From: Chromera velia
Lineage: Eukaryota; Sar; Chromeraceae
Direction: 5' to 3'
Length of the DNA: 52,454 nucleotides
Assembly: GCA_018398765.1 (NCBI GenBank)
Contig: JAHBMJ010000257.1
Location: 1 to 52,454 of the forward strand
Position 1 is the stretch's first letter; every line of letters begins with the position of its first letter. Both the position numbers and the translations under genes were made by a program. Below, in pieces: positions 1 to 10,809 of the stretch. A model generated the notes under the pieces. It was not told the DNA's origin. It ran no database searches and saw only the letters and a list, made by a program, of their open reading frames with translations.

Positions 1-21
1 CTCCCTCCCTCCCTCCCTCTC

Positions 22-88
<67 letters not shown>

Positions 89-90
89 CT
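1..90. repeat. Pyrimidine microsatellite (CCCT, CT, TTTC)
   Basis: The window opens with runs of CCCT, then CT, then about twelve TTTC units. This is simple-sequence DNA of the kind that fills introns in this window. It may be part of an intron of the minus-strand gene whose exon lies at 327-503, but nothing here proves that. Confidence 0.9.
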
Positions 91-326
91 CTTTCGTTCG
101 TGTTCAGTTCCGTCCCTTCTGTCTGCCTCCTGCCTTGACTTTTTTTTTTTGCTCTTGAGTGATGGTGCAGACTGTAATGTTCTTTTTCTTTTCGGCCTGA
201 CAGTCCTTTTGTACATCGTTCGTTCTGGCATCTGTACGCCTCACACCCACCCAACTGTTCCTACCCTGCTTTCGTTATCTCCGTGCCATTATTTTTTACC
301 CCCCCTTTTCTCTGACCCCACCTGAC

Positions 327-503
327 CTCATCGTAAAGCCGCTCGATGACGTCCTTCTGCCGTTCCGGGGAGACGGAGTACAGCCCTCGTATCAGGGAGT
401 CAACGTCAGCTGCGTTCATCACTGCTGCAGATATCGAGGTGTCTGATGGCCGTTGGTCATGGAACACGCGGTACCGCAGCCCCGGGTAACCCAGGGCCAA
501 CAT
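327..503 (-). CDS. Probable first exon of an unrecognised minus-strand gene (partial)
   Basis: An ATG at 503 on the minus strand opens 59 codons (MLALGYPGLR... ending ...RLYDE) and reaches a donor GTCAGG at 326-321 that fits the donor pattern used elsewhere here (G at +5). The residue mix is that of a folded protein, with an acidic helical end (SPERQKDVIERLYDE). I do not recognise the family; a faint resemblance to the C-terminal helices of the Arp2/3 subunit ARPC5 was considered but is too weak to use. The next exon would lie below position 320 or outside the window. A TATA-like box on the same strand lies about 320 bases upstream. An in-frame AG at the end of a TGCAG inside this stretch means the exon could instead begin near 420. 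Confidence 0.4.
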
Positions 504-822
504 GCCTCTTCCCTTTGATGTGCAATCGTGCTGGTGACTTTGATGGATCGTCAATCTAAACCTCAAAGTGTGCGCCACAAAAGATTGGAATTTTTGCAGC
601 CGGCGTGAATGCCTTTTCCGACCAGCGAACCCGGTTTTGCCGCTCAGCGCAGAACGATCAGCTAGCTACTCGCGTCCGTCTCCGTCTCCTTCCAGCCCAC
701 CTTCGCTCAGTGTATATCGTCTCACCGCCAAACGCGGATCTTCAACCACAGCGAGGCGGACACAGAAGTTAGCTCGCAACTATTGAGCAGTATAGATCTG
801 AGCGGTTGATGGCGGTTAGATG

Positions 823-830
823 TTTATATA
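823..830 (-). promoter_or_regulatory. TATA-like box, minus strand
   Basis: The minus strand reads TATATAAA here. It lies upstream of the probable exon at 327-503, with no ATG between about 800 and 503 on that strand, so it could serve that gene. The same bases read TTTATATAG on the plus strand and could equally serve the cullin gene, whose ATG is at 1301. The position is suggestive only. Confidence 0.3.
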
Positions 831-1300
831 GTGCACCGGGGCCACCAAAAAGGATGCCATGCTGTCAGAAAGAAAGATCTGCGGCGACGGGCACGCGCCG
901 GGGCCGCCGCGTGCGCCGCCGCGCGCGGTCAGAAAACTGCTGCCGCGGTTCGGAACCGAGGCAGAGTTTGACTTTGCAAACTTCACATGATCTTGACAAG
1001 AAGATTTCAACGTATTTCAACTTGAGACTGTCACCGCGACGGACGGGCCATCTACATACACGAACTTTGGGGCTGTTTGGAGGTTGTGACAGTGGCCTCC
1101 CCAGTTTTGGAACGGTAGGAGGGATTCGGGCATGGCTTGACGTGCAGATCGATAGATCGGTTTGCAGTCGCGTCTCCACTGAAGAGAAGAAACAATTTGT
1201 GGAGTGCTGCAGTGTCGATACTGCGGGCATTGTTTCCACTGGAGTTCTGTGTCTGAGGTCTTTTGGAAGTAGAATTTTGTGGTAGAAGTGTACAGCCAGT

Positions 1301-4300
1301 ATGCCTCCCATCGTACCACTAGAGGAAGGATGGGAGAAGCTGCGGACGCAGGGCATAGAGGTCCTGGAGGCTTTTCTTGACACGGGGAAGGCGAGGGAGA
1401 TCGGTGAGGGGGACAAAAAGAAGTTGGTGGTCTTCTCGGTATCAGAATACTCAGCGCTCTACACGTCAGTTGAGCGAGGAGAGGTTGAGGTGTTCATGCG
1501 CATCCCTTTGGGTTTGTGAAGAGATTGTTGAAAAAGCGCATTTGGAGACGGATTCTTTCATTAGCTCGATTTCTGATGAATCTCCTCGTTCTCCATTCTT
1601 TTGAATCCCCCTTGGCCTCTCTGCTTTCCTGCAGGACTGTCTACAATATGTGCACACAGAGGGCCCCGAACAACTGGTCGGAGAAACTTTACGAGAGATA
1701 CAGCTCGTCCATCGCCAAATACGTGAAAGAGAAGGTGGGTAGGTTGGCGTAGAGCAGCACTCGTTGGGGGGGGGAAGAGGGAGAATGTGACGGTGGGTGA
1801 GGGGAACGGCCCACGGCAGTTGTGAATGAGGACGACTGTGGAGATCGGACAAGGAGCTGGGTGGAAGCTCTCATCGATTGCAGGTTTTCTTTTCTTTCTT
1901 TGTTCCTTGATTCCCTTTTTCTTCCTCCCCCCCTTCCGTCTCTTCTCTCCACCCAATCTCCATAGGGTTGGGAGAAAAGAGCCTGCCTGCATGAGTGATT
2001 TCCGTCTTTCTTGCAGGTCCTGCCGGCCCTTCGCTCTCGCAGTGGGCTTCCCCTCTTGCAAGAGCTGGTGAAGCGATGGGAGAACCACAAGATTTACATC
2101 AAGTGGCTCGAAAAGTTCTTCTCATACCTGGTGCGTCCGTCAGTCTGTCTGTGCATGGGTTTATTTCTGTGTCTGTAGTACAAAAGAATCATCTGAATAG
2201 ACAAACTATGAGGCAGAGGTTCAGAGCCCTTTCGTCTGTCTCTTTTGTTGTGCACGGTGGAGTTTTCGCTTACCGTTTGTCCTTCTGGTTGCGCGATTTA
2301 TCGGTTCTGTCTGCATCCCCTATCCCTGCTGTCCATCTCGCTTGGAGTCCGCCGGTGCACAGTCTTTAAGACTGAAATTAAATTTGCGCCTCTTGTTTGC
2401 AGGATCGTTACTACGTGAAGCTGCAGTCCGTGGAGACCCTCAAACAGAAGGGAATCTCAATCTTTCATAATTTGGTCCGTCCGTAAAGGGAACTGAGTCG
2501 GTTTCCCGATGGATTGGTGCATTGGATATTTTGCGCTGTTGCTTCACGTACACTTTTGTCGAGAGGTGGAGAGGCTGGGCAACAAGCGAAAACGTGAAGC
2601 GTTAGTCATCTGAACATGATATACTGGCTGGGCCGAACAACAATGATCAATCAGCTTTAATTCATGGGTGTTCTTTCTACATGCATGAATGCATGCACAC
2701 TTTCTTTCATGCAGGTGTTTGAAGAGGTTAAGAAGGACGCAAAGAATGCGATGTTGGAAGCGATCGACCGTGAGAGATGTGGTCAGTCAGTAATTTGGTC
2801 TTTCGCTTCTCCGCTGGTGTCCCTCCCGTTCTCTTGCCTCAGTACAGTTTGGCTGGCACACCCCTCTCCTCTTCCTTCTGCCTTCCTCTGAGACCTTTTT
2901 ACGCACGCCAGAGTCGTAAAAAGAAAGCAGTCACGCACGGGAGGGCAAAGGGAGTCGGTCGGGGGACTCCTGCATGCTGTTTGTGCGTCTTTCTGGGTTG
3001 GCAGCTCGCCTGCCTGTCTAATTATCTGCACCCCACCCATGCAGGCTGTCTCTCTCAGGCATCGTTACAGTCTCCTATGCGTTTTGTTCTTTCCTTGCCC
3101 TTTGCGCCCGTGAATCACACCCTGGGCCCGCCTCTCTCTGTGTGTGTGTGTGTATGTGTGTGTGTATGCGTGCGTGCAGGAGAGAAACTTGACCAGGACC
3201 TCTTCCAAGGTCAGACGCGCACCCTGCACGCGGACCAGAGGGGCACTCTCCCTCTTTCTCTCTCTCTTCGTCTTTCTCGCACAGTCGGGAGGAGGGAGGG
3301 ATAGAGGGAGGGAGGGAGGGAGGGAGGGAAAGAGCGAGGCGAACCGAGAGACGCCCTGGCAAGACATACCGATGGGTAAAGCTATCGACAGACGAAGCTC
3401 GCAGACAGACAGACAGACAGGCAGGCAGAGAGAGAGGGGGGGTTCTTTTAAGATCATGCGTACCTCTAATCCAATCTGTGTGTTTGTTTGATTATTTGTG
3501 CAGGAGCCCTGGACCTGTACATTGGGCTGGGTTCTGGCTCTCTGGACGTTTACGTGCGGGAGTTCGAGGAGTTCCTTCTGCCTGCCACCAGCGATTTCTA
3601 CGTCAAGCAGGCGAGCGGGTGGTTGCAGATGGACTCGTTCCCCGAATATCTTCGCAAGGCAGAGGTCAGTGAAGGAGAGCGGTATGAGGGATGTAGGGAG
3701 GGCATGGGGGAAACGTCCAGGTAAAAAAATGTGGACGTTTGAACAACTGCCTTTCTTTCTTTGTCCATCCGTATACGCTTGCCTGTCTGTCCACCTACCT
3801 GTCTGTTTCTTTGTTTGCAGGAGTGCCTGCGAGAGGAGGATCTCCGTGTGGAGAGAATTCTGCATAGAACGACAGGATCCAAAGTTAGGGCTGTGGTCAT
3901 CAACGCGTTGCTCGCACAGCCCCAGAGGCAGCTCCTCGAGAAGGAAACTGCCCTCTTTTACCTCCTGGAGAACGAGAAGAGAGTGGTCAGTCACTGAGTT
4001 ACGTCTTTCTTCGTCCAGTTACTGCATACATACCCTTTCTTCTGTTTGTCGGACCGTCTGGCAATCTGTCAGAAAAAAAAAAAGTCGCACTGTCTCCATG
4101 TGCAGGCTGCAATGGTTTCAGCGTCGTGCTAATTTTTTCGCTTTCGGGTTGGTCCGATAGGAAGGCAAGGGAGTGTATTCAAGAACACACAACACACACG
4201 TCCAAAACAAGTGAGGAAGCCTTACCTCTGGTTTGTTTTTGGGTGCGATTCATTGTTCCTTTCCATTGTCGAGACCATTCCGAAACACTTTCCATTCCCT

Positions 4301-7300
4301 TCCATTTTGTGCAAAACCCTCCACTTCCTTCTCTCTCTCGGATTGTTAACTTCTTTCTTCGTCTTCCTTCCTTCCCTCCTTTCTCCATCCAGGATCTGAC
4401 GAGGACCCATCGTCTCTTCTCTCTCGTTGAGGACGGAAACCTCCCTGTTGCGTCCCATTTCCGGCAATTTGTGACGGACAAGGGAAACGCACAGGTGGGT
4501 CACGTCATTTTGGGTGTTTTTTTCCTGCTGTTACGCAAGCGTTGTTGGATGCCGTTGCGTTCTGCATGTCTTTCGGATTTTGTACTTCTCTTCGCTCCTG
4601 AACAGAATAAGGTTTTGCGCCTTTCCTCTTTACCTTCTTCGAGGCATATCGGCACACTTCTCTCTCTCAGAAAAACAAAAACTCGTCCTCATTTGGCTCT
4701 CTTGATCTCCGAGCCCGTCTTTGCAGGTCGATGCGCGGGTTGAAATTATGAAGTCGCAGCCCAAGGTGGACCTCTCGGTGGGTAGGCAGGGGTGTTTTTC
4801 TTTTATATGTGTGAGGAAAGATGAGCTCTTATTCTCTTTCACTTGATATACGGAAAACTGTAAACCCTTACAGACAAATTCCCTCCTTCCCTGTCCTTTT
4901 CCCTCTCTTCGTTCCCGCCTTGACAGACCCACTTGCTGTTTCCGGATGCCTGCCTTTCTCTGTATTTCTGTCTCTCTGCCTGGCTGCCAAAAGAAGTCAT
5001 ATGGTCTATCTGGCTGGCTGAAGAAAGAAAAAAGATAAAAAGAAGTCATGTAGTCCGTCTGTCTGATTGTGTCTGCTTGCTGCCTCTCTGCCTGCCTGCC
5101 TTCGTGCCTGCAGGACCCCACGTTCATGCAGAGCATGGTGGACCTCCACGTGAACTTCAAGGGTCGGAGGGGGGGGGGGCAGATGGACAAGGAAGGAAGG
5201 AAGGAGAGAGAGGGAATCAAGAGGAAAAGAGGAATGCGGAAACATCGGCTCATTGAAAAAGAAGACTGCAGCTGGGAAAAGAAAGGCAGAGAGAAGGGGT
5301 GGAGAGATGCCGGCGAACGGTGGGAGAGACTCGTGTATGTTGACTGGGCCAAGCAGGCTGCCCTCTGTATGTCTCCCCCATATGCTTTCCCCGAAAAGGT
5401 GATCGCGCAGAACGATTGGACAGCTAGGTCTGGGTGTGGGGTTTTTCAAGGTTAGAAGAGCACGACCTCATGTTCCTTCGGCATATCCCTTCCTTCTCCG
5501 CTCCCCTTTTCTTCCTTCTCTCTCCATTTCGCTTGTGCGTTCTTCGCAGGAATCGTCGAGGAGTGCTTCGGAGACGATGCCCTGTTCCAGAAAGCATTGA
5601 AGGAAGGTGAGTGCCGACTGCTTGTGCCATGCTTGTTCCTTGGTCAAAGGGTCCTCCCTAAAGCGGTCGAGGGAAGTCACCCTTGTGTGTGGTCATTGAA
5701 GAAAGTATTCATTATTGGTCTTCTAGCTTTTCATCTCTTTGATTCATCCGTTTCTATTCTCTCCTGAACACGGCGTCACCAAGCCGGTCTGTCCATCTGC
5801 CTGCTCCCGTGCCTCTTCTTTCTGCCTTTCTTGCGTCTGCCTCTTCCCTCGGACCGTTTCTCGAGCAGAACAAAATGCATACATAAAAGGGTTCATTGTG
5901 TCATCCATGAACGGTTGCAGCGTTTGAGAATTTCATCAACAGAGATGTCGGCAAGGTGGGTCTCTCTCTGCCTCTCCCCCTGAGGGAAAGAACTTCTTTG
6001 TCCGGCCTCTTGTCTCTTCTGTGGTTTTCGTATGCTGTCCGTAGGCAGAGAAAAAGAAAGAGAGGCCCGTTTTTGCGTGTTGTTTCGTGGTGGGGTGGAA
6101 ATTGTGGCGGAGTCTGTAGATCTTTTTGACTCGCGGTGCAGTCTTTTTTTAAATTTGTTTTTGCTTTGCGCATGTTCTTCGATGCCCCTCTACAGATTCG
6201 GTGATTTGTCCGTCAATCAATCAATCCGTTCATCTGGAGGACCCCTTTTTTCTTTCTCTCCTTCTTTCTGTCTCTCTTCCTTCCTTCCTTCCTTCCTAAC
6301 TTTCTTCCTTCCTTCCTTGCCTTCTTTGTGCATGCAGTTCTCCTTCGCAGCTTTGATGTCCTCCTTCTGCGATCGGATCTTGAAGAAGTCCGGAGAGAAG
6401 TGGTCGGATGAACAGGTCAGTCAGCAGCCAGGCAGGCAATCAGCGTCGGAGGCCTGGCTGGCCTTGTCTCCAAGTATTTGTTTGTTCCCCTTTTCCTCTT
6501 TTTGTCCGTCTAGCCCAGAGTTTTCTTTGCGACTTTTTACGAAGAAAAAAGGGGAGACAGAGCGATGGGGGGGGGGAGGGAAGGGGTCATTCATGGAAAG
6601 TTTCCCTCCCAAGAACGCTGCCCGGTCGGGAATGTCTCTCTTCCTTCCTCCCTTCCTTCCTTCCTGCCTTCCTTCCTTCCTTGCCTCCTGATCTCTTGTT
6701 TTTCAGGTCGAGCTTGCTCTCTCTCGGGTCGTCGAGTTGTTCGCTTTCTTGACCGACAAGGATTTCTTCGCGGAGATTTACAGAGGGCAGCTGGCAAAGA
6801 GAATGCTGTACGAGATGAGCGCCTCAGACGATGCGGAAAAGTCCATGATCGCCAAACTAAAGCTGAAGTGCGGTGCGCAGTTCACATCGAAACTTGAGGG
6901 CATGGTCAACGATCTGCAACTTGCAGGGGTCGGTCAGTGCGTGTGATTTTTTTTTTCCTCAAGGAAAGGCGTGTGAGGGCTTTTTGTGGAGTTTTGGAGT
7001 GGCAGACCTTTGCGTGTTCTCGCGTGGGCTCCAGAATTTCGGCGCAGCTTCTGCGGGATTTTGCATTCACTGACTTGTGTGGCCTGCTTGACTGCCTGCA
7101 GGACCTCCAAAAAGAATTCGACGAGCACACGCAGAAGATGGAGAACCCGAAGGCCTCTCTTGGAGGGATGGAGGTCTCCGTACAGGTCCTCACGACGGGG
7201 TTCTGGCCGTCGTATCAAAGTCAGTCAGCAAGGAAGCAGTTTGGTCCACTCTGCATTTCACCAGCATTTGAGAGAAGAACAACTCCGTTTGTCTGTCCGC

Positions 7301-7745
7301 ATACCCTGCGGCAATCATTCGATGTCGCGCAGAAAGGAAAGGAGATCATGGCTCAAATGCGCGCGCAGTCGATGTACAGGGTCTGTCTGTCTGTCTGTCT
7401 GTCGAAATTTCTACTCCTGTGTGTGTGTGTGTGTACAGATTTGTCCTTCCCCTTCTCTACGCTCCGCACCTTCTCATTTCTCCCTCCCTCCCTTCCTCCC
7501 TCCCTCTGCAGCCCACGAGATCAACCTGGCGCCTGAGATGCAGAAGGCTCTCGCGACCTTCCAGACCTTCTACGGCCAGAAGACCTCCCACAGGAGGCTC
7601 ACGTGGGTGCACACACTTGGCAGCGCCGTGTTGAGGGCCCAGATGAGCTCGGCCTCCAAGGTGCACGACCTGATCGTCAACACCTACCAGGTCTGCTCCC
7701 AGTGCCCTTCTGTTCTCTTCTGCTGTTGTGGTCTGTTTTGTTGTT

Positions 7746-7796
<51 letters not shown>

Positions 7797-7914
7797 CAGA
7801 GAGACAGTTTGTGTATGTGTGGGCCTCCGCTCTTTGTTGTTCTCGCGGGGGAAAGTGAGAGAGACGCTGAACGGAAAGTGTGGATGGAGTTCCGTTCGGG
7901 TGGTAAAGAGAACG

Positions 7915-7952
<38 letters not shown>

Positions 7953-10809
7953 GGGAGGGGCCGGGGGGGGGGAGAGACTCTACAGGGTGTTTCGCAGCTC
8001 CATGTGTTCTTGTTTCGCGTTGAAGTCAAATAAGTCGCTGGAACTTTTCTTGTCTTAGTTGTCTTCTCGTGTATTGCCTTCGTTTTCTTTTCGTCCATTC
8101 CTTTTTTTTTCTTGGTGCCCGCTCAATCACTCTTGACATCAAGGGGAGTTCTTTGTCATTTCTTCTCTCCCACTGTTTTTTCTACTCGTGAAATTCGCTG
8201 GATTGACTTGCATCATGCACTCTTTGTGTTGAGGGCATGCAGACCTGCATCTTGTTGCTGTACAACCGAGAGACAGAGTTGAGCTTCCAGGCCATTGCCT
8301 CTTCACTCAATGTGGAGGAATTGTTCGTGAAGAAGCAGCTGGCCACTCTCACGTTCGGAAAGTTCCGTCTCCTCAAGAAAGTCAGGAAGGAGCCGGCACC
8401 GGGGGCAGAGGGAGGAGATGGGTCCACAACGGCCGCAGCAGCTTCATCCAAGGAGAAGGAGGAGGGCGGAGCGGCAGCCGAGGGCGCAGGAGGAAAGGAA
8501 AAGCAAACGGTGAGTTACGGTAAACAAAGAAAACTTATCTGAAAAGAATATCAGAACTGAAGCGACAACTGGGAGTGTTGAGGGAATCGCCCGAAGTTAT
8601 TTTTTCGTTAATGTGGGTAGCGCATTGATCATTTCTTTGGTCGGTCTTGTACGACGACGTTGACCAACCATCCGCCTGTTTTTGTGAGCTTGAGAGGAAA
8701 ACATATGAACGGTCCAGTTATCGATCGATCGATCGATCGATAATGTTGTGAGTTCTCTTTTCAGCGCATCCCTTAATTCATTGATTCGTTCGTTCGTTCG
8801 TTCGTGCAGATTTCCTCCAGCGATTCGTTCGAATTGAACACGGCATTCTCGTGTCCAAACCGGAAAATCAAAATTCCGTCTCCGGCAACAGAAGAGTCGC
8901 ATGCGAGAGGTTCGTGTGGTATGGTTTGACTGACGGGTCGCGGGGACACTCGTGGATGGGCTTGGATTAGGGGGTCTTTTGTTTTTGAGCTGGACTCTTT
9001 TTTCCTTCTTTTTGTCGCTTGCGGAGTCTGCTTCTTCCCGCCTCCCCGCCTCCAAGATGGCGAGATGGATTCCGTAGGCTCATCCTGAATACCGTCCATC
9101 ACAAGAATGAGCCTAGTTCCCTTCCCCCCCCCCCCCNCCCCCCCTCTCTTGTGTGAGTGTGCGCGAAGCCTTCATTTACTTTCTTGTGCTGGGACAGTCG
9201 TTTCTCTGTTCATCCGCGCAAACTCCTTTCAGTTTTCTCCTCTCTGTTCCTTTTCATTTTTGTCTTCTCCATCTTCTTCTCTGTGGTGCAAATGGTTTAA
9301 CCTCCTGTCCTTCCTTCCCCCTTTCCTCCTTCCTGCCTGTGCACAAAACAAAACAGAACGGGTGGAAGAAGATCGTTCCATCGCCATCGAGGCGGCTGTG
9401 GTGAGAATAATGAAGGCTAGAAAGGTTCGTTCGTTGATTCCTTTGCCTGTGAGAGGTTCTTCTTACACCAAAAGATACCTTCTTCTTCTCTCTGACTGTT
9501 TCTGTCTTTTCTTCTGTCTGACTGGTTGAACGGAGGTCGTGTGGTCTTTCCGGACTTTTTGTTCCTTTATGGCTCTGTGATTCCTTCCGTACAGTCCTCT
9601 TTCTTTGTCGAAAGCCTTCTTTCTTTCTCTTCCCATTGTTGGAGAGGGTCTGGTGCTCCTCTGGGGTTCCAGAGAGAGATTGCCCTTCTCGACTGACGAA
9701 AAGCTTTGCGGCTTTTTTCAGCTTGGCCTCTGCTGCGTGTGAACGGAACGGAAATGCACGGCCCTAGAGAGCAACCAAAGTCATCTGTTTGGGTGCAGAT
9801 GAACGCAGAAAGAAGAAAACGGACGATGCATCCCTCTGTGATTCCCTGTGAGACTGTCTGCATTGCTTTGCTCGTTTATTCATTGTTCTCTTCCGTTCGA
9901 GTGAGTGCAGACGCTGAGCCACCAGCAACTTGTAACGGAAACTCTGCAGCAGTTGTCCTTCTTTAAACCCAATCCTAGGGTCAGTCAGTCAGTCAGTCAG
10001 TCAATCAGTCAGTAAGTCAGGCAGTCAGTCAGTCAGGCAGTCAATCAATCAGTCAGTCAGTCAGTCCGTCAGTCCAGTCAGACAGTCAGTCAGTCAGTGA
10101 AGGCATCCGATAGGGTCGAGGTGGCCTCTTTAAGTGAAGGGTCGTTTTGCTGCCTGCTGGCTCTGCGTCTCTGTAGGACAGACGGACCCGTCAATTCGAA
10201 GGGGCCTTCTCCTTGTTTTTCTTTCCTTTCTTTGCGTCTTCCTTCCTTCCCCCGCTTTCCTCCGGTTATTTGTTGTATTCTATTCTGTTGCTTTACATGC
10301 GGTGAGCAACGCTGGGCGGGGGACAGAGTGAGCATTCACAATTCTGCAAACCTTCTGGAAGGGAAATCGCCTCCCTGCACCCGCCTCTGCCTCTTGTATT
10401 TCCTGCAAAGAAAGAAACGAATTTCTCAAAAAAATAAAGGCATATCCAATCTACTTTGTGCAGGCCATCAAGACTCGAATCGAACATCTGATTGAGAGAG
10501 AGTACCTTGAGAGACAGCCCGGACAGGTTGGTTTGTAGTTTTGTTCCTTCGTGAAGCTTTGGCTGACTGCTTCTCGCAGTTCCACAGGCTTTCTCGATTC
10601 TATTAGTATATGGTCCGTTGGCCTGTCTTGTCCTTTCTTCTCTTTTCTTCTCTTCGTTATCATTTGGGTTTTCTGCGATTTCTTCTCCACCGCTTATCGA
10701 TGCACTGTTCATGAACCAGCCACACCAGGTATTTTTTTGTTTTTTACATGTTCGCGTCATGTGTGTTTCCCTGTGTCTGCAGACGAATACGTACCGCTAC
10801 CTAGCCTGA
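1301..10809 (+). CDS. CUL1: Cullin, CUL1 type (SCF ubiquitin ligase scaffold), 23 exons
   Basis: Exons: 1301-1464, 1635-1734, 2017-2130, 2403-2474, 2715-2781, 3180-3209, 3504-3664, 3821-3985, 4393-4494, 4727-4777, 5114-5162, 5550-5606, 5921-5955, 6338-6415, 6707-6928, 7102-7219, 7512-7690, 8243-8509, 8810-8909, 9357-9424, 9911-9979, 10464-10526, 10783-10809. All phases agree and give 785 residues, close to animal CUL1 (about 776). Cullins are the rigid scaffold of RING E3 ligases: the N-terminal repeats bind the substrate adaptor (Skp1 for CUL1) and the C-terminal half binds the RING protein. The N-terminal repeats span about residues 1-400. The cullin homology domain starts near 416 (LAKRMLYEMSASDDAEKSMI, 445 region). 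The C-terminal winged helix carries the neddylation motif VVRIMKARK, Lys730. The end TYRYLA matches CUL1 rather than CUL3 or CUL4. An Ala/Gly/Lys/Glu-rich insertion lies at about 638-677. Introns are repeat-rich. The start is the first ATG of the open first exon and gives the expected N-terminus. Confidence 0.95.
3131..3170 (+). repeat. (TG)n microsatellite in cullin intron 5
   Basis: A TG repeat with a few substitutions runs up to the TGCAG acceptor of exon 6. A (GGGA)n run follows in the next intron at about 3285-3328. Confidence 0.85.
7744..7950 (+). repeat. CT, GT and GA microsatellites in cullin intron 17
   Basis: The intron holds a CT run, a GT run and a GA run (about 7920-7950) in close succession. 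Both strands open into short spurious reading frames of Ser/Leu/Cys/Val or Arg/Glu repeats, which should not be taken as genes. Confidence 0.85.
9413..9415 (+). other. CUL1: Cullin neddylation lysine codon (Lys730)
   Basis: The AAG codon lies in the motif VVRIMKARK encoded by exon 20. In cullins the Lys after I-V-R-I-M is the conserved site joined to NEDD8, which activates the ligase. The motif is intact here, so the protein should be subject to neddylation; that is family knowledge, not something the DNA shows. Confidence 0.9.
9980..10100 (+). repeat. (GTCA)n microsatellite starting at a splice donor
   Basis: Intron 21 of the cullin gene begins with GTCAGT, and that donor is the first unit of about 120 bases of GTCA repeat with scattered changes. 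The array therefore holds more than twenty tandem copies of a donor-like hexamer directly after the exon. Confidence 0.9.

Noticed and set aside
327-503. Assignment of the minus-strand exon to ARPC5
   Set aside because: Only a few hydrophobic and acidic positions agree and the conserved C-terminal block of ARPC5 is not visible downstream.
9121-9145. Poly-C run with an N at about 9137 (and a similar one at about 25094)
   Set aside because: Most likely a base-calling problem in a homopolymer within non-coding DNA; it does not touch any exon.
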